Part shown: one piece after another, positions 54,464 through 61,481 of the stretch
Layout: each line of letters opens with the position of its first letter
Position numbering within the stretch: position 1 is the stretch's first letter
Assembly: GCA_016795325.1 (NCBI GenBank)
Contig: JAEUHY010000016.1
Span: forward strand, 154,056 to 218,055
Length of the DNA: 64,000 nt
Source: Planctomycetota bacterium
GTDB lineage: Bacteria > Planctomycetota > UBA1135 > GCA-002686595
Direction of reading: 5' to 3'
Translations under genes and position numbers: made by a program
The notes under the pieces: generated by a model
What the model was told of the DNA's origin: nothing
What the model saw: the letters and a program-made list of their open reading frames with translations, nothing else
Database searches by the model: none

Positions 54464-55024
54464 ATGGAAATGACCTGCCCCGACGCCCGCGTGCTCGTGC
54501 CTGCCTACCTCGACGGGGAACTGTCGGAGGCCCGCTCCAGCCTGCTGCGCAAGCACCTGCTGGACTGCCACTCCTGCCGCACGGGCGCGCAGGACGGCAA
54601 GAACCTCAAGCGCTGGTTCAGCGCCGCCCGGGAGCACGCGGAAGCGGCCCCGCTGGCCACGCCGAGCGGCTTCGCCGCACGGGTCGCGCGGCGCGCCTTC
54701 GCTGGCGACCGTGGTCAGCTCGCGCCGCTCGCCGCAACCTCGCTGGAAATCGAGGCGGTGGAACGCGAGCGTGCTTCGGACTCCACTCGGAAGGAAGGAA
54801 AGCTCCTTCGCTTCGTGCTTGCCGCCACCGCCGTCGCGGCCGCGGTGGCGCTGCTGCTCGCGCTCGCCGGCGGGCTCAAGGGTCGCGACGTGGGCAGCTC
54901 GATGTCCGCGGACGATCGCGCCCTGCCGCCGGCCAAGCAGGTCATCGAAGAGCTCGAGCGCCTCAACGCGCAGGGCGCCGGCGCGCAGCAACCGACCGGC
55001 GGCCAAGCGGCCGGCGGTCAGTAG
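54464..55024 (+). CDS. Zinc-finger anti-sigma factor
   Basis: This 186-residue protein starts MEMTCPDARVLVPAYLDGEL and has the zf-HC2 anti-sigma motif KHLLDCHSCRTG (His-x3-Cys-x2-Cys) near residues 29-38, as in RseA/ChrR-type anti-sigma factors. One membrane helix lies at about residues 120-142 (FVLAATAVAAAVALLLALAG), followed by a short Gln/Gly-rich outer tail. It should hold the sigma factor encoded 4 bp upstream at the inner membrane. A Shine-Dalgarno-like GGAGGG lies in the sigma gene's end. Regulated proteolysis or zinc/redox release is known for the family; the signal here is unknown. Confidence 0.9.
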   Translation: MEMTCPDARVLVPAYLDGELSEARSSLLRKHLLDCHSCRTGAQDGKNLKRWFSAAREHAEAAPLATPSGFAARVARRAFAGDRGQLAPLAATSLEIEAVERERASDSTRKEGKLLRFVLAATAVAAAVALLLALAGGLKGRDVGSSMSADDRALPPAKQVIEELERLNAQGAGAQQPTGGQAAGGQ

Positions 55025-55048
55025 CCCGCCGACCGTGGGGTGCTCGCG

Positions 55049-55432
55049 ATGCTGAACAGTGTCCGTGTGTGGGTGCTGCTGCTGGCGCTGACGAGCTTCG
55101 CCGCCGGCGTCGGAGCGGGCCTGTACCTCGGCCGCCCGCCCGCGCCCGAACCGGCGACGGCCGAGGCCTTCGCCGCGTACCGCAGCGCGTTCGCGCGCGA
55201 ATTCCAGCTCGACGCCGAGCGCTCGCGCCTGTTCGGCGAGTTGCTGCGCAACTACCAGCGCGACCTCGACGCCGCGCGGGAACGCGTGCTGGCGGCCAGC
55301 CGTTCCGAGCTCGAACCCGAACTCGCGCAGCTGGGGCAGCGCTACCGCCAGTGGATCCGCGATCACGTGCTGCCTCCCGAGCAGCGCGCGACCTTCGACG
55401 CCCGCGTCCGCGAATGGGCCCCGATCCAGTAG
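55049..55432 (+). CDS. Small anchored periplasmic helical protein (CpxP/ZraP-like)
   Basis: This 127-residue protein has an N-terminal membrane helix (WVLLLALTSFAAGVGAGLYL) and a charged helical remainder (DAERSRLFGELLRNYQRDLD, then VLPPEQRATFDARVREW). The layout resembles CpxP/Spy/ZraP-like or heavy-metal-sensor proteins, which pair with envelope-stress systems, but the LTxxQ motif is missing, so the call is tentative. ATG 55049 was preferred to GTG 55040. It lies 24 bp after the anti-sigma gene, as the third gene of the operon. Confidence 0.65.
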   Translation: MLNSVRVWVLLLALTSFAAGVGAGLYLGRPPAPEPATAEAFAAYRSAFAREFQLDAERSRLFGELLRNYQRDLDAARERVLAASRSELEPELAQLGQRYRQWIRDHVLPPEQRATFDARVREWAPIQ

Positions 55433-55501
55433 GCTGCGCGCCCTTTTCCGTTTCTCGAACCGCTCACCGCCGACCGCTCTCCGAACCCACTCCCAAGCAG
55501 C

Positions 55502-57226
55502 ATGGTCAAGACCTGCGGAATCCGCGTCGGCCCCAGACGCTTCGAGATCGTCGTGCTGGACGGCACGCCCAAGAAGCACCGCATCACCGCCTTCCGGACC
55601 GGTGAGTTTCCTCCGGGCGGCGAGAACCCGATGGAGGACGCGGTGAAGGTGCTCGAGCAGGCCGTCAAGGAGCTCGACGTGCCGACGGACTCGGTCGGCG
55701 TGGCGATCGACTCGGGCCTCGCCGCCTACCGCACGCTCAAGCTGCCGGTCCTCGAGGACTCGAAGATCGAGGAGATCCTCAAGTTCGAGGTCGAGAGCCA
55801 GCTCCCGCAGTGGTCGATCGACGACGTGGTGGTCGACTTCCTCACGCTCGACAAGACCGAGACCGAATCGAACCTGCTCGTCACTGCGGTGCCCAAGGCG
55901 GCCCTGCAGCGCGAGATCGACCTGTGCGCGCGCGCCGGCGCCGAGCCGCAGGAGGCCGAACTCGAGGCGACCGCGATGGTCAACGCCGCCGTCGCGGCGG
56001 ACATCTGCCACGTCGACGACGCCCAGCTGCTCGTGCACATCGGCGAGGTTTCGACCGCCGTGGTCGTGATGGATGGCGGCAAGGTGCGCTCCATGCGCGC
56101 TATTCGCATCGGGGCGTTGGCGCACGACGCGGGCGCGGCTGCGAGCGCCGGGGCGGAAGCTGGCGCCGAATCTGGCGGCGAAGGCGGCGAGCGGCCGGCG
56201 GCGCCGGTGCTTTCCCCCGACGAGCTGCAGCGCCGGCTTGAATTGTCGGTCGCGCGCATCCGCCGCGAGCTCGGCCGCACGCTGTCGGCGGCGCGCTCCG
56301 CGAACCCGATCACGGCGATCTACGTCTGCGGCTGGGAGCTGCCGAACCTCGTCGGTCAGCAGATCCAGGACGTGCCGGTGTACGAACTCGACGTCTTCGA
56401 AGAGGACTCGGGTCAACCCGCTCAAGGCGCCGCGCCGCTCGTGGTCGCGTACGGAGTCGCCCTGCGCCAGCTCGGCGGCGGCCCGCTGCGCGCTTCGCTG
56501 CGCCGCGAAGAGCTGCGCTTCAGCGGAACGATGGAGCGGCTCGAGATGCCGATGGCCATCGCCGTGCTGCTGATGGTCACGTGGCTCGCCATCGTCAACA
56601 TCTTCGAGCGCGAGCGGCTGCGGCGCGCGGAGACGGACGTGCACACCTGGCTCAAGAGCGCCAGGAACTTCCTGATCGCCAATCCCAAGGAAGGCCTGGT
56701 GGGCAACCTCACCAAGCCCTGGCCCGAGCTGCAGAGCTACGTGGAACGCGCCTCGGATCTGCAGGTGCAGGAGACGCCGGCCGATGCGCTGCGCGAGATC
56801 GAGAGCCGCCTCAAGACCCGCATCGCCGACCTCAACAGCAAGTTGGGTCTGTCCGGTGAAGTCACCCAGCCGCAATCTGCGCTCGAAGCGCTCACGCGCG
56901 TCACTTGCCTGATGCACGATATGTCCGACCGCATCGGCCGAGTCGCGATCCGCAAGGTGATGGCGGACATGCAACCCGGGCGCGGAAGCGAGGGGGAAAC
57001 CGTGCGCGTGACGTTGGACCTGTCCTTCTACAACGACAGCAGCACGGCGGCGACGCTGGCCTACGAGACGTTCAAGGCCGAGCTCGAGGCCCAGCCTTGG
57101 GTGCGCAGCGTGACCCCCGAGGCCACCAAGGAGTTCCCCGCCGACCAAGGCGCGGGCATCTACACGGACGGATTCGCAATCGTCTGCGACCTCGCGAAGG
57201 TGCAGCGCAAGACGGAGGGTTCCTGA
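55502..57226 (+). CDS. GspL-like protein (PilM-PilN fusion) of a pilus/type II secretion platform
   Basis: This 574-residue protein combines an actin-like PilM domain (about residues 1-325: IEEILKFEVESQLPQWSIDD, then TAVPKAALQREIDLCARAG) with a membrane helix at about 351-371 and a PilN-like part outside the membrane to the end (VTLDLSFYNDSSTAATLAYE). The whole order, cytoplasmic actin fold-membrane helix-periplasmic fold, is that of GspL of type II secretion. An insert at about 215-240 is Ala/Gly/Glu-rich. It would couple the secretion ATPase to the pseudopilus. The GspM/PilO-like gene follows by 2 bp. No ATPase or secretin gene is in the window. Confidence 0.8.
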   Translation: MVKTCGIRVGPRRFEIVVLDGTPKKHRITAFRTGEFPPGGENPMEDAVKVLEQAVKELDVPTDSVGVAIDSGLAAYRTLKLPVLEDSKIEEILKFEVESQLPQWSIDDVVVDFLTLDKTETESNLLVTAVPKAALQREIDLCARAGAEPQEAELEATAMVNAAVAADICHVDDAQLLVHIGEVSTAVVVMDGGKVRSMRAIRIGALAHDAGAAASAGAEAGAESGGEGGERPAAPVLSPDELQRRLELSVARIRRELGRTLSAARSANPITAIYVCGWELPNLVGQQIQDVPVYELDVFEEDSGQPAQGAAPLVVAYGVALRQLGGGPLRASLRREELRFSGTMERLEMPMAIAVLLMVTWLAIVNIFERERLRRAETDVHTWLKSARNFLIANPKEGLVGNLTKPWPELQSYVERASDLQVQETPADALREIESRLKTRIADLNSKLGLSGEVTQPQSALEALTRVTCLMHDMSDRIGRVAIRKVMADMQPGRGSEGETVRVTLDLSFYNDSSTAATLAYETFKAELEAQPWVRSVTPEATKEFPADQGAGIYTDGFAIVCDLAKVQRKTEGS

Positions 57227-57228
57227 CC

Positions 57229-57807
57229 ATGGCGCTGCGCGAGTTTTTCGGTTCCATGAACTCGGCCCGCTGGATCATCGTGGTCGGCGTGCTCGGCTCG
57301 GTCGGGCTGGCCATCAACGGCTGGCGGCTCTACGACCAGCGCTCGGCGCTGCAGGCGCAGCTCGTCAAGGAGGTCCCGGAGCGCGCCCAGAACATCCAGT
57401 TCCTCGGCCGGCTGTTCTCCAAGCTGCAGGCCGACGCCGAGCGCGAGGGCTTCGTCACCCAGGACAAGCCGGACCTCTACTTCCGTGGAATTGCCACGCA
57501 TGAGACGGTCAAGTTGGGTCAGATCGACGTCGACCCGGCGCAGCCGCGCAGCTACTACAAGGACACCCAGGACCTGACCTACACGCTGCGTCCGCAGGTC
57601 TCCAAGGCCGACGAGGGCTTCCCGCGCGACCGCCTGGCGAACTTCATGTTCAAGATCGAGCAGGAGAGCGGCCGCGTGAGGGTCACGCGCATCCGCCTCG
57701 ACCCGGCCCAGCGCCTCAAGCCCTGGGAGACCTCCGACGACCGCTGGAAGTGGGAGATCGCGGCGACCTCCCGCGCCAAGGCGACGTCGGCCGGCGCGGC
57801 GAAGTAG
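57229..57807 (+). CDS. GspM/PilO-like inner-membrane protein
   Basis: This 192-residue protein has a membrane helix at about residues 14-32 (WIIVVGVLGSVGLAINGW) and a helical then alpha/beta outer part (YYKDTQDLTYTLRPQVSKAD, then FKIEQESGRVRVTRIRL), consistent with PilO or GspM. The Shine-Dalgarno GGAGGG is at 57214-57219, and the ATG lies 2 bp after the GspL-like stop. It should form the periplasmic ring or dimer with the PilN part of its partner. It is the last gene of the operon, followed by a stem-loop. Confidence 0.72.
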   Translation: MALREFFGSMNSARWIIVVGVLGSVGLAINGWRLYDQRSALQAQLVKEVPERAQNIQFLGRLFSKLQADAEREGFVTQDKPDLYFRGIATHETVKLGQIDVDPAQPRSYYKDTQDLTYTLRPQVSKADEGFPRDRLANFMFKIEQESGRVRVTRIRLDPAQRLKPWETSDDRWKWEIAATSRAKATSAGAAK

Positions 57808-57821
57808 TGAGCGGGTAGGGG

Positions 57822-57853
57822 CCCCGAGCGACGCGCTGCGCGCCGAGTCGGGG
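57822..57853 (+). terminator. Possible terminator after the GspL/GspM operon
   Basis: CCCCGA (57822-57827) pairs with TCGGGG (57848-57853), with further imperfect G+C pairing inside. It begins 14 bp after the GspM/PilO-like stop. No T-run follows. Confidence 0.4.
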
Positions 57854-58012
57854 ATCCGCGCGCGAATGAGAGGGTCGTAATCGCCGCGGGCGCGTTCGAT
57901 GTTCCAAACTCGGACGCCGTCCGTTTTGCGCCTCTTTCGCCGCCCGTAGTCGAAACTGGTCCCAGGCGGCATACTCAACTGCACGATCGGCGCGTTCAGC
58001 CGCGCCCCGCCC

Positions 58013-59188
58013 ATGTTGCACTTCACTTCTGTGGCCCTCGCGCTGACGGCGCTGGGGTTGAGCGCTCCCACCGACGGCCAGAGTTCGGCGTCGTTGCATG
58101 GAAGCGTGACGCCCGCCGCGACAGCACCGCTCGGGGAGCGGGCCGCGCTCGAGGACCTCAACGCGCGTTTCGGCTCGATCGAAAAGACGTTCCGCGGTCG
58201 GCGCAGCGCTTTGGACTACGCCGGTCATCCGCTGACGATCGAGCTGGAGCCGGCGTGGCTGCGCGCCGAGTTCCGCCCCGCGATGGAGTCGCTCGCTGAA
58301 CTGGGTTGCGGTCGCGCGAGCGCTTGGTTGCTCCGGCACTTCCACAGTGATGTGGGCGAGAGCACCGCGGCGATCGTCGCGCGCAAGGTCGCGCTGTATC
58401 GCGAGGTGCTCGCGCGCAACGCGGGCGCGGAGTGGATCGACTCGAACGAGATCGACGTCGTGCGGGCGCTGATGCTCGATGGACCCGAGCTCGGCGTGCG
58501 TTTCGTGCGCGAGTTCGGCGACGCCCTGCTCGACGCCAATCCCCATCGACCCGAGCGCCGCGCCGCGATCTTGCGCGCGATGGCACGGACCGTGGTGGCC
58601 GCGGGCGAATACACGGATGCTGCCTACCAGCAGGCCGCGCACCTGTGGCGCAGCGCTGGCGTCGGCGGCGGTCCGGAGTCCGGCACCTACTTGGCGAACG
58701 AGGTGTGGCAGCTCGAACACCTGCGCGTCGGGCGCGTCGCGCCGAACTTCTGCGCCACCGACGTCGACGGCAACCAGATCGAGCTTGAAGGCTTCCGCAA
58801 CCGCGTCGTCGTGGTGGCGTTCTTCAAGCTGAGCTCCCGCGCCGACACGGCGTGGGCTGAGCGTGTGCGCCAGTTGTACGCCACGCACGAAGAACAGCCC
58901 TTCGCCGTCATCGGCGTGGAGATGGGCACGAACGAAGCCGTGTTCCGCCGCTTGGTGGAAGAGCAGGGCTTGCGCTTCCCTTGTGTGTTCGAAGGCGCCC
59001 AGGCAGGCCGCGTGGCCTCGACTTGGCGCTTGAATGAGGCGCCGCGGAGCTTCGTTTTCGACACGTCTGGCCGCTTACGTTTCGTCGACCTCGACGGTGC
59101 AGCGCTCGAGTCGGCGGTGGAGACCCTACTGCAAGAGCCCCCGGCGCGAGCCGCGGGCGTTCATGGACGACAACCCACGAGGCGCTGA
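58013..59188 (+). CDS. Secreted thioredoxin-fold protein lacking the CxxC
   Basis: This 391-residue protein has a signal sequence (about residues 1-22, ending LSAPTDGQS), a helical first half, and a C-terminal TlpA/AhpC-like thioredoxin fold: APNFCATDVDGNQIELEGFR, VVVVAFFKLSSRADTAW, then the cis-Pro loop LNEAPRSFVFD. At the redox site the sequence reads FKLSSRADT instead of WCxxC, so it should not be a thiol oxidoreductase. It may be a scaffold or a binding protein. The ATG at 58013 is supported by the signal peptide. The MORN-type protein begins 15 bp after its stop, so they are probably cotranscribed. Confidence 0.78.
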   Translation: MLHFTSVALALTALGLSAPTDGQSSASLHGSVTPAATAPLGERAALEDLNARFGSIEKTFRGRRSALDYAGHPLTIELEPAWLRAEFRPAMESLAELGCGRASAWLLRHFHSDVGESTAAIVARKVALYREVLARNAGAEWIDSNEIDVVRALMLDGPELGVRFVREFGDALLDANPHRPERRAAILRAMARTVVAAGEYTDAAYQQAAHLWRSAGVGGGPESGTYLANEVWQLEHLRVGRVAPNFCATDVDGNQIELEGFRNRVVVVAFFKLSSRADTAWAERVRQLYATHEEQPFAVIGVEMGTNEAVFRRLVEEQGLRFPCVFEGAQAGRVASTWRLNEAPRSFVFDTSGRLRFVDLDGAALESAVETLLQEPPARAAGVHGRQPTRR

Positions 59189-59203
59189 ACAGGCGACGCG
59201 ATC

Positions 59204-60193
59204 ATGGTCCTGCGCAGGACGGGACTGGATGACTTGCCGCTGCTGATGGTGCTCGGTCTATCGGCCGGCCTGCTCGTTTGGGCAGGCTTGGGCGCGGACC
59301 GCCGCCACAGCGTGCAGGCAAGCTCACGCGAAGCTCGTGCTGAGCACGAGTTGAGCGGCGCTCCAGCCATCGATCGTCTCGCGGGCGGCTCGGAACGGGC
59401 CCAGGCGCTGGTGGACGACGTGCGCTCCGCGCTCCTGCGCCTCGCGCCGACCGTGGCCCCCTCCGAACTCGAGACTGCGCCGCCGCAGCCGGCGGTGGAA
59501 GAGCCCAACCTCGAGGGCGCGCGCCGTTCGGGCCGCATCGGCTCTGCGCTCTCCGCCGAGGACCTGCGCCTGGAAGGCGAGCTGGTGGACGGCGTGCCCC
59601 GCGGTCGCTGGTCGGTCACCGACGCGCGCGGTCGGCGCCTCTTCACCGGCGCCTTCGGCCCCAATGGCGAGCCGATCGGCGTGTGGACCTGGAACTACCC
59701 GGACGGAGCCCCGCTCGCGGAGGGCTCGTTCGTCGACGGGATGCCCGACGGGCTCTGGAACGAGTGGCATTCCAATGGCCAACTGGCCAGCGCGACCAAC
59801 TTCGAGCAAGGCCAGCTGGATGGTTCGGCCCTCGAGTGGTTCGAGACCGGCGCCGCCAAGCAGCAGGGCGGCTTCGGCGGTGACGAGCGCGTGGGGCTGT
59901 GGAGCAGCTTCTACGAGAACGGAAAGATGCGAGCGCGGGGTGCTTACGACCGCGGTCTCCGCACCGGGTTGTGGGAGGAATGGCATCCCAACGGTCGCCC
60001 GATGCTCACCGCCACCTACGACCGCGGCCGCGCCGAAGGCGAGTGGCACTCGTGGTATTCGAACGGGCAGACGAAGGAGCGCGGACTGTTCGTCCAAGGC
60101 CGTCGTGAAGGTCTGTGGCGCTTCTTCATGTTCGACGGGTCGATCGACCTGCGCTCGGGCTACTACGTGGCCGGGCAACTCGTGCACGACTGA
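59204..60193 (+). CDS. Membrane-anchored MORN-variant repeat protein
   Basis: This 329-residue protein has an N-terminal anchor at about residues 10-30 (LPLLMVLGLSAGLLVWAGL), a helical linker to about 110, then about seven MORN_2-type repeats of ~23 residues such as GVWTWNYPDGAPLAEGSF, GLWNEWHSNGQLASATNF and GLWEEWHPNGRPMLTATY. These repeats (also annotated as YwqK-like) form extended beta sheets, often in membrane-linked proteins. The repeats run to the C-terminus. It lies 15 bp after the cysteine-less thioredoxin-fold gene. Function unknown. Confidence 0.83.
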   Translation: MVLRRTGLDDLPLLMVLGLSAGLLVWAGLGADRRHSVQASSREARAEHELSGAPAIDRLAGGSERAQALVDDVRSALLRLAPTVAPSELETAPPQPAVEEPNLEGARRSGRIGSALSAEDLRLEGELVDGVPRGRWSVTDARGRRLFTGAFGPNGEPIGVWTWNYPDGAPLAEGSFVDGMPDGLWNEWHSNGQLASATNFEQGQLDGSALEWFETGAAKQQGGFGGDERVGLWSSFYENGKMRARGAYDRGLRTGLWEEWHPNGRPMLTATYDRGRAEGEWHSWYSNGQTKERGLFVQGRREGLWRFFMFDGSIDLRSGYYVAGQLVHD

Positions 60194-60563
60194 GCGGTCG
60201 CCGGGCCCTTTCGCTGGCCCCATTCGCGCACCATTGCTCTGGTCGCTCGCGCTGGGGGCCTTCCTTGCGCCACGTCACACGCCGCGTTGCTCGCGCCAAC
60301 ACCCGCCGTTGCTCTGCGCACGACGGCCATTCGCGCCCTGTGAGTCGGCGCTGTGTGTCGGCACTCTGTGTCGGCACTCTGTGTCGGCACTCAGTGTCGG
60401 CGCGGTGGTAGGGGCCGCGGTGGTAGCGGGCGCGATGCGCGGAGCTGGGAGCTGAGCTGATTCCCGCTCGCTCGCCCATGCAACGCCGCTCGTGAAACGC
60501 CGGCGCCGCGATGCGAGTTACCTGTCTCGGCGCTTCGGCAGACGCGGCGTCCAGTTGCGCCGC
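60194..60563. other. Convergent intergenic region with a minisatellite
   Basis: These 370 bp separate the convergent stops of the MORN protein and the inositol-monophosphatase-family gene. Apart from the 13-bp repeat array at 60355-60406 I see no supported gene or strong hairpin. Confidence 0.5.
60355..60406. repeat. 13-bp tandem repeat array
   Basis: The unit GTGTCGGCACTCT occurs at 60355-60367 and 60368-60380. A one-base variant follows at 60381-60393, and a fourth unit decays at 60394-60406. A looser match lies just upstream at 60340-60352. It is noncoding on both strands as far as I can tell. Confidence 0.85.
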
Positions 60564-61415
60564 TCAGGCGCCTTCGGCGAGTGCGCCGGACGTCGCCAGG
60601 GCCGCCAGCACGCGCGCGCGCAGGTGCGGCCGGCACACCACGAACTCGTGGTTCTTAGGGTCGGGCTGGTTGTAGCGGTGCGGACTTCCGCCGAGCTTGC
60701 ACACCGACCATCCGAGCGCGCGCGCCACACTCTCCGGCGCGCACGTGTCCCACTCCTTCAGGCCCTTCTTGTGGACGTACACGTCGGCCTCGCCGAGCAG
60801 CAGCTTGGCGGTCTTGTAGCCGGCCCCGCCCCACGGAGCGGGCGGCGCCGCACCCAATTCGGCGCAGAACTGCGCCACCCAGCCCGGAGTGTGGCTGCGC
60901 GAGACGACGACGCGCGGCGCGCCCACCGGCGCTGCGCCGCCGCCGGCGAGAGCTCCGGCGCCGACAAGGCCCGCGCGTTCGCGACCGGGCAGAGCCACTC
61001 CCCACAGCAACTGACCGCGGGTGGGGAGCGCGACGACGCCCAGCGCGCACTGGCCGCCGATCGTCAGCGCCACGTGCACGCCCCAGTCCTCGCGTCCCTC
61101 GCTGAACTCGCGAGTGCCGTCGAGCGGGTCGACGATCCAGCAACGCGTCTGGCTCAAGCGACTGGGCGCGTCTGCGGTCTCCTCGCTGAGCAGGCCGTCC
61201 TGTGGGTAGCGCCCGCGAATCAGTCCTTGCAGCAGGCCGTCGGCGGCCTGGTCGCCGATGTCGGCCAGGATGGTTCCCTGCCAGCGACCGCTCGCACGCA
61301 GGCCGGCCACCCGCTCGCCAGCGAGTCGGGCCGCCTCGATGGCGAAGGCGAGGTCGGTTTCGAGCTCCAGGTCGGTCGGCGTGTGCGGCGCGGTGTTCAT
61401 CTCCCGTGCAGTCAT
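60564..61415 (-). CDS. Inositol-monophosphatase-family phosphatase (CysQ-like)
   Basis: This 283-residue cytoplasmic enzyme has the family metal sites: LLSEE near residue 77, WIVDPLDGTREF near 95, and the C-terminal KEWDTCAPESVARALG near 225. These bind two or three Mg2+ in lithium-sensitive phosphatases. The sequence is closest in feel to CysQ (3'(2'),5'-bisphosphate nucleotidase) because of the DGTREF and KKGLKEWDTCAPE layout, but inositol-1-phosphate or fructose-1,6-bisphosphate activity cannot be excluded. The ATG at 61415 (MTAREMNTA) was chosen over TTG 61439 and ATG 61400. It follows the penicillin-acylase-family gene by 66 bp on the same strand. Confidence 0.85.
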   Translation of the reverse strand: MTAREMNTAPHTPTDLELETDLAFAIEAARLAGERVAGLRASGRWQGTILADIGDQAADGLLQGLIRGRYPQDGLLSEETADAPSRLSQTRCWIVDPLDGTREFSEGREDWGVHVALTIGGQCALGVVALPTRGQLLWGVALPGRERAGLVGAGALAGGGAAPVGAPRVVVSRSHTPGWVAQFCAELGAAPPAPWGGAGYKTAKLLLGEADVYVHKKGLKEWDTCAPESVARALGWSVCKLGGSPHRYNQPDPKNHEFVVCRPHLRARVLAALATSGALAEGA

Positions 61416-61481
61416 CCTCTCCACGCGGGGCTGCGTCAAGCGGCGGATCGACCGAGCCGCGTATTCGTGTGCGTGAACCTG

